From Ustulina deusta (Eukaryota; Ascomycota; Sordariomycetes; Xylariales; Xylariaceae): a stretch of 64,000 nt of DNA. Shown here one piece after another: positions 1-13,117 of the stretch; position 1 is the first letter of the stretch, and the number at the start of each line of letters is the position of its first letter. The stretch lies in NCBI GenBank assembly GCA_023159155.1, contig JAJNNX010000025.1, forward strand, positions 310,001 through 374,000. The letters are read 5' to 3'. The translations under genes were made by a program, and so were the position numbers. The notes beneath the pieces were generated by a model. That model saw nothing but the letters and a program-made list of their open reading frames with translations. It ran no database searches and was not told the origin of the DNA.

Positions 1-1
1 T

Positions 2-403
2 GATGAGACTTGGATGGTATTAGGACCACCTGGAATAGCCATCATCGACATGGCCAACTATCCCAGCGAAATAGACAGACAGCGTGGCGTATTGAGACAG
101 CCGAGGGACGGTGAAACGATCGCGTTTTCTCAACCTAATGTTATGCCCTTCGGCTCTGCACCTTCGCAAACTCCTCGTCTAGTTTTGGATAGTGGGAGCG
201 CAAGTTGGACCCGCGACATGAAGGCCTCGTCGAAGGTTCCGACCAGACTCGTAGTACTAGTAAGGTTGGCGGATCAGACTTCTCGCACGGTATGGTCTTT
301 CATGGCGACGTACCTCTGTGAGTCGTCAAGGTCAGAATTCCGTCGTAGTATTCGAGCGCACGGAGGAGGAACGCGGAAACAAGGGCGTTTCTCTGGAGAT
401 TAG
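2..403 (+). CDS. Open frame cut by the window edge, unrecognised
   Basis: The frame is open from base 2 to a TAG at 401-403 (about 134 codons) and may continue left of the window. It reads DETWMVLGPPGIAIIDMAN near its start and has protein-like composition for the first 60 or so codons. After that it becomes Arg/Ser-rich and less convincing. I recognise no domain. Because the next kilobases hold decayed coding pieces, this may be the end of a gene lying mostly outside the window or another remnant. Confidence 0.2.
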   Translation, partial: DETWMVLGPPGIAIIDMANYPSEIDRQRGVLRQPRDGETIAFSQPNVMPFGSAPSQTPRLVLDSGSASWTRDMKASSKVPTRLVVLVRLADQTSRTVWSFMATYLCESSRSEFRRSIRAHGGGTRKQGRFSGD

Positions 404-1571
404 CTTGTGTCCTCTCTTCAAGACAGACGTCGCTCTCGCCAAACAACACAACTAGATATGGAAATGAATAGTTAGCATGAGTAGTACTTCGATTTGTTCT
501 CGAGTCAGTCAGAGGGTGAATATGGGCACTATGTATTAAAAATGATGGTCGGACCCGGTAGGTGTGGCTGCAGGTATAACTCGTGTATACACAACTATCT
601 AAAGGTAAACAAAATTATTAGCAAATATATCAAAGGTTTTATTGCACAAAATCCGTTTTTTCTCGATCTGGCTGGATAAACTTATGTTAATTGAAAAGCA
701 AGGTTCAGAGCGTTACTGTGCTAATAGCTGTGACTGTACGTGTTGTTTTACTGGTCAATTCATACTTGTTAATACGGTCAGCATGAGCACGATGTCTTCC
801 TGTCAGCATCTCTCCAAACAACAAACGTCCGTGCACTTTATCTAACTCTGCGAAAAAGATAGGGAAAGTGGGCGACTCGCTATGGAACCACGTTACTACC
901 TATTGTACATGTAGTTTTGATTCATCTCTCGCCGTGGGTGATGTCTTCGCTGCTGCCGGTGATCAGGTCAAAGAAGAGACGGGTCTGTTCCGCTTCTAGG
1001 GTCGTTGTCCATACTCAAGTCTACCTGTACGCGTCATCACATCGCCGTCTTCTGCTGCACGAGCTGCCATCTTCTCTGAACTTCGGCTATCAGGGGATTT
1101 GGCTCACAGCACTCCAAGAAGGCACCGGCGAAAGCACAGGCGAAGTTGTACCGAGACTATATGCCGAACTGCAGCTGTTGCGATCGAGATCTGAAATTCT
1201 GAAGTTACCTACTGCTATGACAACATCGTATAAGTTGTCCTGGGACCGTTGCGTCCGTGAGTCGCCGTTTTCAGGATGACTGAATCTGTTATGGGCTGGT
1301 AAGCTCGGCGACGCTGCATTGGAGGATACGTCAGAGTTGAATCGAGTCCGGTCTATTTGACCGGAGAGCAAGGCCCAATAATGAACCATGATATCTAGAA
1401 TGATCCATAGAGGGTCTAATATCGTGAGCTAGAAGCGTCAGAGTTAGCTGTTCACCATACATGTGTGGCTCGATATGTTTCCGGCGTAGGTTACCCGACC
1501 GAGTAGGGCATCGCTTGGCCAAACACGACGGACGCACCGTTGTTCACTATGTCGGCTTTTTGCATCCCGTT
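404..1571. other. Stretch without a recognisable gene
   Basis: Only short overlapping open frames of up to about 120 codons on both strands, none with recognisable motifs or convincing splice sites. I see no strong repeat or RNA gene here. Confidence 0.5.
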
Positions 1572-1952
1572 TTATGACTCCTCTATCTGCTCATTGTGTT
1601 GGGCTACGCTGCTGGCGTAGTGGGTGGTGTCTCTTCTGCCGTTCTGTTGGGCACGTCTGTACCCATCTTGGAAACCTCTGTAGCAATCTTGAAGATCTTC
1701 GAAACTAGCAAATCGCTCAGCTTCCGGGGGCTTGGGGAATTCTGTCTTGCCCTCTTGAAACCTCTCTCGGAACACCGAATTGTCATAGAGGTCTGGCGCC
1801 GGTGTCCCAAGGTATTCCCCAACCTGGTTCAACAAAGTAGCTACCTTATTCATATGCCTAGATATTGATAGAGGGACTGGCCCGTAGGTGCTGTGTTTTG
1901 TGCGTCCGTCTTAGATGGCGCAGAGTCTCCGCTTGTGTAGCTCCTTTTCGCC
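1572..1952 (-). pseudogene. Decayed coding remnant in two frames, unknown family
   Basis: On the minus strand an ATG at 1853 opens a 93-codon frame ending at 1572. It is hydrophilic and protein-like, for example ATLLNQVGEYLGTPAPDLYD and FASFEDLQDCYRGFQDGYRR. Just upstream a different frame, roughly 1952-1855, reads SGDSAPSKTDAQNTAPTGQS and then SLYQYLG before it hits a stop at the first frame's ATG. Two adjoining protein-like stretches in different frames suggest one older coding sequence broken by an indel. An intron between them is possible, but I found no good donor and acceptor. No family is recognised. Confidence 0.3.
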
Positions 1953-2951
1953 GCTCAAGTCTTCCGATATTGTGTGATTTGCATACTAGCGCCACCGCTG
2001 TCGCTTACCTCGCCTCTCGTGCACCCATGATTCGTCACTACCTACGAATCTAAAGGGAGCATGGTCGCGGAGTGCATTTCTGAGGTTCCATTCCGTACCC
2101 TGCTTGGCTAAAGGCTCACGAAGAGAAGAATTATGAGGCGAAATCGGACCAGGCGAAGCCAGGAACGATGAGGGTGCATAAATTGAGCTCGCAGTGGAGA
2201 AGCCCGAATTGTGTCGGAACCAGGAGCATCGGCAGGAAGCGCGGAGGAAATACGATGTAAACCAAAACCTAGGGGACCCCCTACCGGGCTAGGAGGTCGT
2301 TGGAGGAAATAGTTATCACTATCTTCAGATATCATGTCTGGAGAATAGTGGTAATTACCCTCCTTCCTCTTAGATGAGTCTGAACTATGCTCAAAATCAA
2401 AATGCGGGTTCTTCGAGTGTCGACTAATGATGTATGTGCTCCTAGTAAAGCGTGAGCCTAGCTCATGCCTAGCCCAGTCTTCTACAACCGCTTCGCCTCG
2501 TCATTTTCGAAGAAGAGCTAGATGGTTGGGGACCGGTAGTTCGACATCTGAATGCAGAATTTTCGAATGTTGCCTTAAGTCCTGTGGAATATGACTGAAT
2601 TGGGCAAGTTTTCTCTCCATTCGGGCAAGCGGACGTGAAAATATAGGATAGAACCAGCAGCTGAATGTTGAATTTAATCGTCATTTCAGCATCACGGATG
2701 ATTAATTAGTATTCGGAATATATTGGTTGTCATGACAGCTCACCGAACACAGTCACTGTCACCTGTTGACCTTGATGCAGGTAGCTACATAGTGCAGTCG
2801 AAGATTGATTACTGTCGGGGCATCACTGTGTACCACGGCGTAGGGACAAACTTAGCCTCGCCTCTACCCTTTTGGAATTCGACTTGTATAATTTTCCACG
2901 GATAAACACTTTTCGAGTTCTCACCGAGACGGAAATGGATAGAGTATCGTG
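1953..2951. other. Stretch without a recognisable gene
   Basis: Short open frames only (75 codons or fewer). No motif, repeat or RNA gene that I can support. Confidence 0.4.
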
Positions 2952-4054
2952 ATGGCGACTATTCAGCAGCTGCCCTTGACGACGTTCTCGATTCCCAAAG
3001 TTCTTGGTATTGTTCCTCGATCAGTAACCAGTATGTACGTCCTGCCTCGAGCCGAATTCATCGCCAAGTTATACGTTATAGATTGAACTAGAGCAACATT
3101 GTCGAGCATCTACACCCACATACTGTTATTCCTGCAGCAGGCGGTGAAGTGGTATGGTCGTAGCTCAACCGCGCACGCCGTTCCTGCCTTTTTCAAACCA
3201 TCACCCTTTAAATGCGAAAGCATCATTCCGTGCTTGTGTCAAGGCCGTGGAGGTCCTTGCGTGCAAGCACAGGCGAAAGAGATAGTAGCCAAGTTGATTA
3301 GCATCCTTCAGTCGAGCTTCTCAAATGTGTATTAGTCACTGCCAAGAGAAGAACAAAAAGATGTAGCAGCATATCAACAACGAATCTTGAGAGATCTGGC
3401 ATTTTGGGTGATGAGGGCGAGCGCTGGCACTAATAGTGGCCCCGTGCCGGAATACGATACTGATAAGTTGAATAATTCTCCTAGAGAGGAAGAGATGATG
3501 GAAGTCCTCGGATTCTTTGCTCAGCGGTTCCCTCAAGGTTACTTTACCGTCGAGGGCGACAGCGCAGCACCGAACAAGGTGGACGAGACTACTAACACCG
3601 AGAAACACTCGCTTTCTTTCAAAGGATAATTCAGGAATACCGCACGGCTACGTGTGACGCCCGGCTCTTGGCCCTGAGAAATTGCAATACCCTTGCTACC
3701 CTTGCGAAGGATAGTCCTCTGGGCAGTGTTGTGAGGGTGCCATGGTCGGCACCCTCACCAGCAAGGTTGAGGAAGTTGGCAATACGAACAAGATCCGAGA
3801 AGACAAGTTGGATGAGCGTTCAGAAATCATATTCGATAGCGAAAACTAAAGGAAGGCTTTCCGATGCATGGGCAAAGATTCCGTGCTTTCAGAGGTCTGG
3901 TGCTGTTTCATTCTCCTGTGAATGGTCGATTGTGGACCTACAACGCCCACTGGAACGTGTGTCTCTGGTGGTGTATAATTTATTTGTACCTAGCAACACC
4001 CGATGCGAACTTTCAGAGCTAACACGCACTGTATTCGGACATGCCCTTTTCTAA
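2952..4054 (+). pseudogene. Remnant of a NACHT/STAND-type (fungal NLR) N-terminal region
   Basis: One reading frame runs from an ATG at 2952 to a TAA at 3627-3629. It is interrupted by TGA at 3084-3086 and TAG at 3333-3335, yet stays protein-like on both sides of each stop. After the first stop it reads IYTHILLFLQQAVKWYGRSS and then AFFKPSPFKCES. That resembles the helical N-terminal domain (DUF7708-like) found before the NACHT domain of many fungal NLR-like proteins; this is from memory, not a search. After 3629 protein-like sequence resumes in another frame (EYRTATCDARLLALRNCNTL, from about 3631), and from about 3738 in a third frame (LTSKVEEVGNTNKIREDKLD). Two or more shifts plus stops mean it is broken. 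All the stops fit C-to-T changes (CGA to TGA, CAG to TAG, CAA to TAA). No P-loop was seen downstream, so the central domain is lost or unrecognisable. Confidence 0.5.
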
Positions 4055-7000
4055 AATTTGTATTGCACGAAAAACAGTTTCATAGCTTAGTGAGCCCTCG
4101 TCATTACTCTCGGGGGGTTAAACGGCTCGATTTTCTTTTCTCCTTTGCGAATTCGTCCGTAGATCGATGCCACCAGTCCAAGGAGGCCCCCTCAAGTGGT
4201 ATCAATGATATTTGGACATCCGCGCCGAAGAAATTCGAGTCAACGGAGGTGAATGATCAAGCAAGTGCTTGAGAGCAATGGTTGTCGACGTTGGAGATAT
4301 GCGTTAGCATCTACTGTAGTTTTCTGCTAGCTCACCAGAAGCATATGCCCTAGGCTAGTATCGTATCGTAACTTTGGTTCGTATTAGGTATTGAGATAGG
4401 TTGAACATGATTAAATTTAGCTTCATTCCTTACTTCTTTGTAATGTAAGTGCGTGATAGTTGGTACAGAGAGGCTACTACGTCAAAGAGACGTGAAGAGC
4501 AGTCTAACTTGCCTTGGCGTATTTGACAGACCACACGACAATTCTTTATTGGCGTAAGGTAGTCAGTCTGGTTTTTTTTTTTTGGGTTGCATCATCGTAT
4601 CCTGCGTAATCGTTAAACTTCCTCGTATTCGTTTAGATGGCGACGAAGAGTCGAAGGGAGGTAGAGATGTTGTCGGGAGACCTAGAGGCCCAGTGGGATT
4701 GGGAAAGCTTGTAATTATTACAGCGCCGCGGGTAGGAGCACGTAGCGGACTAAAGCATTAATCTTCAGAGTGCCGTTGATTCCTGGCTGGAGTTAGATAG
4801 CCTTGGATAGTGATGACATATCCCTGTGGAATAGGGAAGGATATACGCACATCCTTGCCATGGAAAATAGACGACGATTGTCTGTTTTTAGGTTATTCCA
4901 TGATATATTTGTATTTTTCTTTCCGTAGACTTTTTGGGGGTAACTTAGAGTCCCAAGAGCATTGAGCCTGATGATGGCTTCAACCCCTGAGCTGGGCGAT
5001 CGCTCACAGCCAAACACATTTTGTTTCAACATGAGTGTGTAAAAGCAGCAGAAGCGCCTTCAAACCCCCCTTATAAATATAGTAGAAATGTAATTACTTT
5101 TATTAAGTTCTGTACCCCCTAGCCCGCCACCTCTATGCACCGCATTAAAAGTTGATCCATCTTGCCGGGTCGCTGTCGTGTTCTGGATGGTCTGAGTTCA
5201 CCCGCTAGAATCACTATTCTGCTTACTAGAGGTTCGCTTGATATAAAGGGCAATTTCGATTCATTAAGGCAGAGCATGTGCATGTTTGGAGAACCTCTAC
5301 TCGTTGACGAGTTGTGAAACCTATTCCATATGGTATAGATGATGTCTATTTATTTAGGGCTGGGCATCGAACCGTATCCAATACATGGCACCTTCAGTCT
5401 TCTAGTCCTCCATACCGGTATCTATTGATGTTGTAGAAGGGAAGAATTTTGATGGTAATCAAAAATCGACAGCTCTCGCCCCTCTCGCGAGTCACTGCGG
5501 TGGCTCATCTCAACGGTCGGGTAAAAGATCTACTTACTCGGCTCGTGCCATAGAATCATCTCTCACAGCCTTAGCCCTGATTACTGTTTCCCAGTCTCTG
5601 TGACTTATTGTACGTATCACGACCGTCAGGATATCACAGACTGACGGCCGAGTGAGTGGCGAAACGACTGCCGTGCTTCGTCGATAGCCCAGCCCCCCTC
5701 AGTCCCCATATGAGCCGCCGCACACGATGGCGAAAACAGAAGGTGACTACACGATTAAACGCGGAGAAATAGGATAGGCAATGTGGGTGGGAATGGAGGA
5801 TTATCATTTACCTGTTCCTAGATAGCGCCTTTGTCGCTTGTTTGTGACAGCACCTCCTCTCGTTAATCACCCCCCGCCAGAGCGCTAGGGATGGGTGCAA
5901 CCCCCTGAGCTACGGATCATTTGACCGTCTAGCATCAACCTACCGTCTTGCTTTATCTCTTTTGATATGTTGATGTGACATTGAATTTCGTACTATATAA
6001 TGTCTACAACAAACACTGGGTAACAGACCCCCTTAGCATTCTGTAGCCGCGGCTTTTGTCTGGGTACTTTCTCTATACTTTCTATACTGAATGACAAGCT
6101 TGGTCAGACCTGGGATTACGTTGTTACTAGATAGACGGAATAATCACCCGTGCTACAGGCTGCCATGGGTAAAACATCACCCACTTAGAAGTCAGTGTGT
6201 GACTTAGAGATTAGCCAAACTACATACCTTGAGCCTCGAAATCCTTCACATAGGGCCCTTTATTGGCATAACCTCGAACTCGCATTAGAGTCTTAGGCCT
6301 TACGATATGTCTAGTTGCGATATTTAATAACATGGTGTCTGGGTTTACAATTTCTGCACACTGTTGCTTCCACTCTAGGACTGTTCTTTAGTTGAAGACA
6401 TCATATTTGTAGTACGTATCTGAAGTGACTTGGAGAGACAATAACCTGCTTACATACTCTTCTCTCGATACAGCATACCTACCGTGCTTCCCTGGAAATT
6501 TCAAAGCTTGGTACTTGTGTGCTCTCGGTGTAATCAATTTGAACTGCATCGACTGGCCGTGGAGATGCATTGGCAATAGAGTCCGTATATGCAATCCGAT
6601 ACAGCCGGGATGGGGGTAACCCTAGCGAGAAGCATCAGCTGCATCGACTTGAGAAAAACCGGGCGTCCAGAGCCGGTATCCCTACGGTTGATACAAACTG
6701 TTTATCGCATTTGTGAATAGTGTGCCGCAATGGGGATTTCCGTATTGTGATGTCATGTAGTGATACCAAAGACGTGCACAGTCGATGATCAACTCCGAGA
6801 AAATGTTAAGCTATGAATGAAACCCGCGAGATCCACCGTGTTATCTGAGAAGAGTATACTTATTTCCTTGGTGATCAGATGGCTTCTATGCTTGATACTG
6901 TGTTTCTGGATATGTTACAGATCTGTACACTACCCTCGCCGTCGCAAATCAGCTAGACTTCAATTTCATACATTGTTCGGGGTTGTATAATCCCCTGGCA

Positions 7001-10000
7001 ATATCAGTAGCGCACACCCGAGGTGGCGGCTCTTGACTACACAGCCCCCTCACAAGTACCGAGTTTTGGCCAAGCCTTCGGCGTGGATCAAGTGCTTCCG
7101 AATCTGATAAACCTACGTGCTGTCTCCTGGCCGGAATATGCCGCGCCTGCTGAGCTTTACGGGCTAAAGTGGCAGGGTCTCAAGAGTTCGCGATATGATA
7201 ACCAAATCTGCACTGCCTACGAACCGAATGTCTAAAGCGTGGATTATAGAGCAACTCTCATCGAAATCTCATTCACGAAATGAAGTACCGAGTAGCGAGC
7301 GCAGCCTCTCGCGGGTCTGGTCCCAGAAATCTGTTTTTCCTGACTGACTGTAAGCAAGCGGTGTGGTCGCAGAGCCCCGACTTTTTGCCTAAAATCGCTG
7401 GTAATCCGTCAATTTCGTAACATGGCCTGCGCGCTCGAGCCGAAGATAGCGCGTATTCGAAAAAAAAGACACTGTAGTCTTAGTTCTTGTTGCTCTTCAG
7501 TAATATCGTCTTGTGGAGTTTGAAAACTTGCACGACTCATGAGAGGTTAGTTGAAGGTTGGTGATTGGCCCTGAGCTGACACCGTATCGACCACTAGTAA
7601 ATATAATAGACGGTACGGAATTGAGCTCTCTTCAGGCCATATAGGGCATATCTCAAATAACCGATCGATGCCGCCTGGGTCGATATGACTGGTCACTGCA
7701 GTGGTTTTGGTCACGCCCAGAAAAGCGAACCGGATTTACTCATGACTATCTGTCGAGTTAGTCTACTAACCAAGATGAGCGCTTCGTTGACAAGGAGTCG
7801 GAAAACAAGGTTAGGTCAAGTCTAGATCAGAGATCTAGCATGGCTAGTCAAGGACGGGAAAAAATCCAGTGCTACCCTTGTGTACAGATACATCAGTAGT
7901 GCGTACTAACTAGGACAATCCACACTGCAAAAAGGGGTGCGCATACTTGCTGAACCGGTATAGTCCATTCCTCGCAGATGTGCATGGGGGATCCGGGAAC
8001 GTCAAACCCCAAAGAGGGGGAATTGGAAGATCCACGGTGACTCGATTGGAGCATGGGGGGAGCTATAAATCCTCCTGTTATAGCCCTGGTTCGGCTCCCG
8101 ACGGCGACTTGCAGACAACAACCAAACTTTGTTTCAATGGGATCCACCACCACCATGTCCGGATATCTAGCCCTCAGCAACGTGAGCCAGTCAAGCCAAT
8201 CTGGGGGGACATGTACATGGTGACATAGTAGGTACGGGGTTGGGCTGGGCCGATTAGGGAGGCCACAGACTTGTCCCTGGCTAATAGCGGCGTTGGCGTT
8301 TGTTCGAACCCAACCTAGATTTGTCAAGATGGCATCAGGTCTCAGGTTGAACTGCTTGCGCTCGGAGCCTGTGAAACCTACATTCTCGCGCGCGAGCGCA
8401 CGCACATACGCACCTGCCTGCATGAACATTCGCGCTGGCGGATACGCGCCGTGAGACACGAGCGCGGAGGTGGTGGCGAGGAAGGGTATCACCGTCCGAC
8501 CTGAATGATAATATAATATGCGCCTACGAGGAACTGGTTTCGCAAAGACGGGAGCACCAACCGTGGCTGAACAGGAACAGGCTCATGGCTACCCTTGGGC
8601 TATCCCAAACCAGGTTCAAGTGAAAAGACTTCCGAGAGATGGCGGCGGTGCCTGAACGGCAGAAGGGTGGCTGCATGGTGGTGCTGTACGATGTCCGCTG
8701 AAGCTCGTGGGGTGCGACGCTATAGTGCGACCTGCACCCGCAGACGTAGCATACATTCCCACCAGGATGCATGAGTACGTAGGTCAGACAGCAGTGTAAT
8801 AGGCCGTCACGAAACATGGGCTTTGGGCCTTCATGTCCCAGTCCTTCGCCTCGATTCTGGATGGCTTAGTTGTCAGGTACCGTGCCGCCAAGCTACCGAC
8901 ATGGGGTGACGATGATGCAGTGAGAATGGGGTCGAGGCCAGTCTACCGGCAGTAGAGAACAAGCCAGAAGAGCGCTCTTGTCCACTCAACGTGCTGATGA
9001 CGAGGCCTGAGTAGCTGCTGCATTATCTAGCCAAAATGCCAGAGCTTCTAAGCGTCGCATCGCAGCTGTCTTCTAATCTCTACGATATCGTACGGTCCCT
9101 CTTCGACTCCTCTGCCGGAAATGCATATGGTCGCTCCGAGAAAAGGAGGAGTGGCCAAGACTGCCTGACCTGATCAACTGGCCGGCTTCCTGTCGTGCTA
9201 TGTGATGAACCGGTGTGTGTAAATCGAGCAACACAGTTGGGGTAGGGCGTAGCAACGCTGTGGAGAGGTACACGGCGGTGGTGTTGTAGAGCCTGTCCAA
9301 CGGGGCAGCAAATTAAGGGAGTGGTACTCCAGCTAGCGTCCATCTACGAAGGAATTCAGGCCTCTGTCTAGTCCCAGGGTAGCATCTGGGGATTAGGGTT
9401 AAGTGTTTTGCGTGGACTAGAATGTGCCACCCTCAATGGACCTAGAAGGATCTCCGAGGTGTCGCACAGCGCTTGTATTCCTCCTCGAAATCCCCTAGTA
9501 CAGCGTTGCACCAAGAACGTAGAGGGGCAGCGTCAAGTACCAAATGCTCCCTCCCCTTTCTCGGGGGAGAGAGGCTTGGTCCCCCTTGTACTTTCGCTCT
9601 CGTAGCAGCCGCAGGCTCTGGTTGCATCCTGACAGACCATACCGTCATGAACTCGATGCCGTATTTCCTCTACGAAGTAGCCTTTAAGAGTGCTTTGTGT
9701 CCATGAAACCAGATGGTGTTCATTGATTCTGGGTTTTAACTCCATATTTCGTAGTGGTTTAGAGTCACCCCTTCGGTATCCTAGAGGTCCTAAATTTGGG
9801 CTGGGAATATGCTTGTATAATGGACTAAGCTGTGCAAAGCGGCGTGACAAAGACTCGCACTCGGACCAGACTTAGAAGTGTCAAATTGAGACGTCTAAGG
9901 AGACATCTAATGCTTTGGAATGTTACCCTGTTCCCCTAAAAGTGGACAGTCGAGCCTGAGAAGCCTGAGAGTTAAACTAGCCTCACAGCGTAGGATCGAT

Positions 10001-10901
10001 GAGGCTGGACTTTCTGATTGCAAACACCGTTTGGTGATTTCTACCTAGGACAAGATCTTCAAACGAGCTTAACTTCCATCGGACTTGCATTCTAGCGCTT
10101 CCCCCTAGGCCAAAATAGAGTCTTGTGGTAGTAAGCTGAGGCATCTCTGAGTTTCAAATCCTGAATTTTGTATTTGGGGTGGCGGCGCAGTCTAAGACCT
10201 TGATTAATCATCTATATTTGGTTAGTTGGAATTAAAACATGTTGTGCCCAATTTGTCCCTCAAAACGTACTTGGCCGCAATGACGACCTGACTACTACAA
10301 TTGTGACTTGAACCAATGATCCCAAAGGAATGATTATAGCGTGAAGCATGCCAGCATCGATTAGAATGTGATATAAACTCAGCAAACTAACGTGCCACCA
10401 AAGGTTCGTAGTATTCTCATGTGCATATAGTGTATAAAGTTATTTCAGTCCTCGTGTCTAATATCAATGTGAACCTTGGGCGCAACTCCATCGAAGCTTT
10501 CTATATACTGCCAGCGACGCTTTAGATTTCTGGATTGGCAAGCTGCTCGGCCGGCCATCTCGGTTTTAGGTCATTTCATCCCATGTCTCATTAGTTGTCC
10601 CCACGCGTGTGGAACGTTTTCCGTTTAGCCAATACCGACGATTTACCCCTATTCGCACAACCATCCGACCACCCTGAGGTCAACTCAAAATATATGGCGA
10701 CAACAAATGAATTCATGAATACCGTAGAATCAGTAAAATATAATAACACATGTTGGAAATGTAGAGGGTTGGGAGCAAAAGGGGACTATAGTCCAAAAAA
10801 CATCGAGGCATTAAGTAACGCCAGCTGAGTCTCTTGAATACGGAGTCGATGGTGGTTTGGATTTCCGCGTCAAAGAAGCACGTCGACACTTTTTGCAGCT
10901 G
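4055..10901. other. 6.8-kb gene-poor stretch, no supported gene
   Basis: No frame here has recognisable domains or a convincing exon structure. The longest is a 199-codon minus-strand frame (8492-7893) with no ATG at its 5' end. A 70-codon plus frame (7023-7235; includes AFGVDQVLPNLINLRAVSW) and a 77-codon plus frame (10595-10828; includes FRLANTDDLPLFAQPSDHPE) have protein-like composition and may be remnants of old genes. The sequence is compositionally mixed, with both CpG and many TA steps, so it is not a plain AT-rich RIP block. No long direct repeat or terminal inverted repeat was noticed by eye. Confidence 0.4.
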
Positions 10902-13117
10902 TTAATTCGTATGTCCATATGGCTGAGAGCTTTGAGATGAACCAGACGTGTGGGGGACTTGAGATAAACTGAATGAGCTGCGTTTGCGCTTCAAGCTAGT
11001 ACTTGATCCGCTCAACCCATCGTGAGAATGCTCCTCGCCTTTGTCGTTAGGCCCCTGACTTTGTCCAATTGTCAAGGGTCCACCACTGAAGGTATCCCGC
11101 ATTGGCGTCCTGGAACTCGAGCCAGCTATATTTCCGTGTAGCGCCCGAGTAAAGTCGTGCGGAGGCGCGATCGGCGCACTCATCTGCGGTATCGAATAAT
11201 CTTGGATAGAACTCCTTATACCAGGTGTCCTTGGAAGCGAAAAATCAATGGGCGCAGTTAGAGGAGCCGAGGGGAAACTCGTAGAGTAGCCTGATGAAGT
11301 GCCGTATGGTGCAGTGCTGGTCGCTCGGGGTGTGGAGGAATGGCTTTGAGGCTGAAGACCATGATTCGATGAGAAAGAGCGGTATTGGTGTCTTAGATCG
11401 AGGCCAAGCGGGAGAGTAGCCGAGGCTGCTCGCAGACGAGACCGGGATTGCGGTGGCTGTTGAAGGCTTGAGTAGTTGATATTTGTTGTTGACGACTGCA
11501 ACCCGGAGGCTGCCATTTTGTTAGTAAGCTGACTGATATTATCACGAATCACGGAGATCTCTCACTCGTATAGGAGCCTGTATCGTAGCCTAGCGTGCCC
11601 CCAGCGCTGCTCCCAATCGGGTCTGATTGGTAGACGGACGTATGCCTCCCAGCTGCTCCAGAGCTGCTACTACTACCACCAGAATAACCTGCGTAATCAA
11701 TAGAGTCTCCTTTCCATGACATGCTTGATCGGAGAGGTGACTGCAAATTATCTGATCTTGACCTCGACATAGTTTCTCGGAGAGAAAGCGGTTGAAGAGG
11801 GCGGATATGTTGCCGTGACTGCGAGTGTAACTGGGCCCCTGCATCTAAACTACTTTGCCTCCCAAATGGGTTTGATGCGCTAGAAGACCCCCCAAGCGGG
11901 CTTGACAAGTGACCTGAGTAGTATGCCCGGTCATTGGACGATGGAGAAAGGGGAGAAAGTATGTCGGAGCTGGCCATTGTACCAGAATGCGTGAAGCCAA
12001 TATTCCCAAACGCAGGGCTTAGTCCCGTTGGCGAAAGATGATTATCGCTATCGCGCCTCATCGTGTCTACCAACAACGGCGGCATGATATGATCTGTAAA
12101 GGAAGATGACCCGAAATCTACGGGAGGTGTAATCGGTGTTCCTAGGGCGTGCACTGCCCCGTAAGGAGAGTGCAACGCTTGAACATTGTCGAAATCATCG
12201 GGCACAGCACGCATTTTAACCATTCGATCTCGGTCGTCAGCCGTCATTCGTTTAATCTTGGCTCTCCTGTAAATCGTTAGAACCACAATGATTAGGGATC
12301 GCCATACCGTCCTCACCGATTCTGGAACCAGACTTGAACCTGCCTTGGACTCAAACCTGGAATCTCGCGTGATAGTCGTTCTCGATGAGCTGCATCTGGG
12401 TGAGGTTGTTTTGCAAACTCGCTCATGAGGAACCTCGTCTGTTGGTGCGTAAGCCTGCAAGAAGTTAGTCGGGTCTAGAAGGCTTGGGTATCTCCCCTAC
12501 CGAAATCGCTTCATCTTCCTCCGGGCAGCGGTTCGTTCGGCAGCAGTTTGAGGCTGGCTCGGGGTTTCATCTTCACCTTCGCCCTCTCCATCTCCGTCCC
12601 CTTCTATCATGTCATCCTCATCTACAACTTCCTCATCTTCCTCCTTGCCCACAATAGTCTCCTCATTGCCACCCACATCGAGGCCAGCGCGAGGATCCTG
12701 CTTTCCCGATGGTACAGAGATGGTTGGATTCGGTTCAATCGCGAGTTGTGCGGCTTCGGTGGATGTAAGCGGTTCCTCGTGGACAGCTTCTGTCTTGATT
12801 GTATAAGAAGTCTCTGAAATACTTGGTTGCTCTCGAGTCGTAGGCTCGGTTTTAGGCTGTCGCAAGCCTAAGGGATCGAGAACACGATGGCGGTTCGTTG
12901 GAGAGCTTAAAGTACTTGAACTGGTCCGGCCATGTGCGTCCAGATTGTTATTCTGGATACTCGAAGAACGTCGCTGGGATGTAACGTCATTATCGTTACT
13001 GGAGCTTGGTACCTGTTCAAAAGGCTGCCCAAAAATGCTGCTCTCCCCCGGGGGAAGAAAGGAATAATGCCCTTGCCAATCAGGCTGTGTGGAGAGCGAG
13101 CCGTCGTAGCTGGACAT
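10902..13117 (-). CDS. Homeodomain (homeobox) transcription factor
   Basis: Nuclear DNA-binding regulator. Exons on the minus strand are 13117-12501, 12454-12317, 12266-11566 and 11509-10902. The introns are 46, 50 and 56 bp, the last with a TACTAAC-type branch site, and the 687-aa product joins in phase. The homeodomain covers about residues 198-257. It starts RRKMKRF before intron 1, continues LTHQQTRFLMSEFAKQPHP, and ends with the recognition helix VQVWFQNRRAKIKR, which is split by intron 2 inside an Arg codon. A long acidic run (about 175-195) precedes it. The other regions are Ser/Pro/Gly-rich and look disordered, as is usual for fungal homeodomain factors. A conserved-looking segment follows the domain (AVPDDFDNVQALHSPYGAVH). 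The start is the ATG whose product begins MSSYDGSL; an in-frame upstream start would add 29 residues. Fungal homeodomain factors often control conidiation and fruiting, but the ortholog group was not assigned. Confidence 0.93.

Noticed and set aside
8291..8307. tRNA T-arm-like sequence (TTCGAAC with a 4/5 stem)
   Set aside because: No matching acceptor stem, D-arm or anticodon arm at the required distance.
7893..8492. 199-codon minus-strand ORF
   Set aside because: The 5' codon is GTG, not ATG. No domain or splice context supports it, and the surrounding region shows decay.
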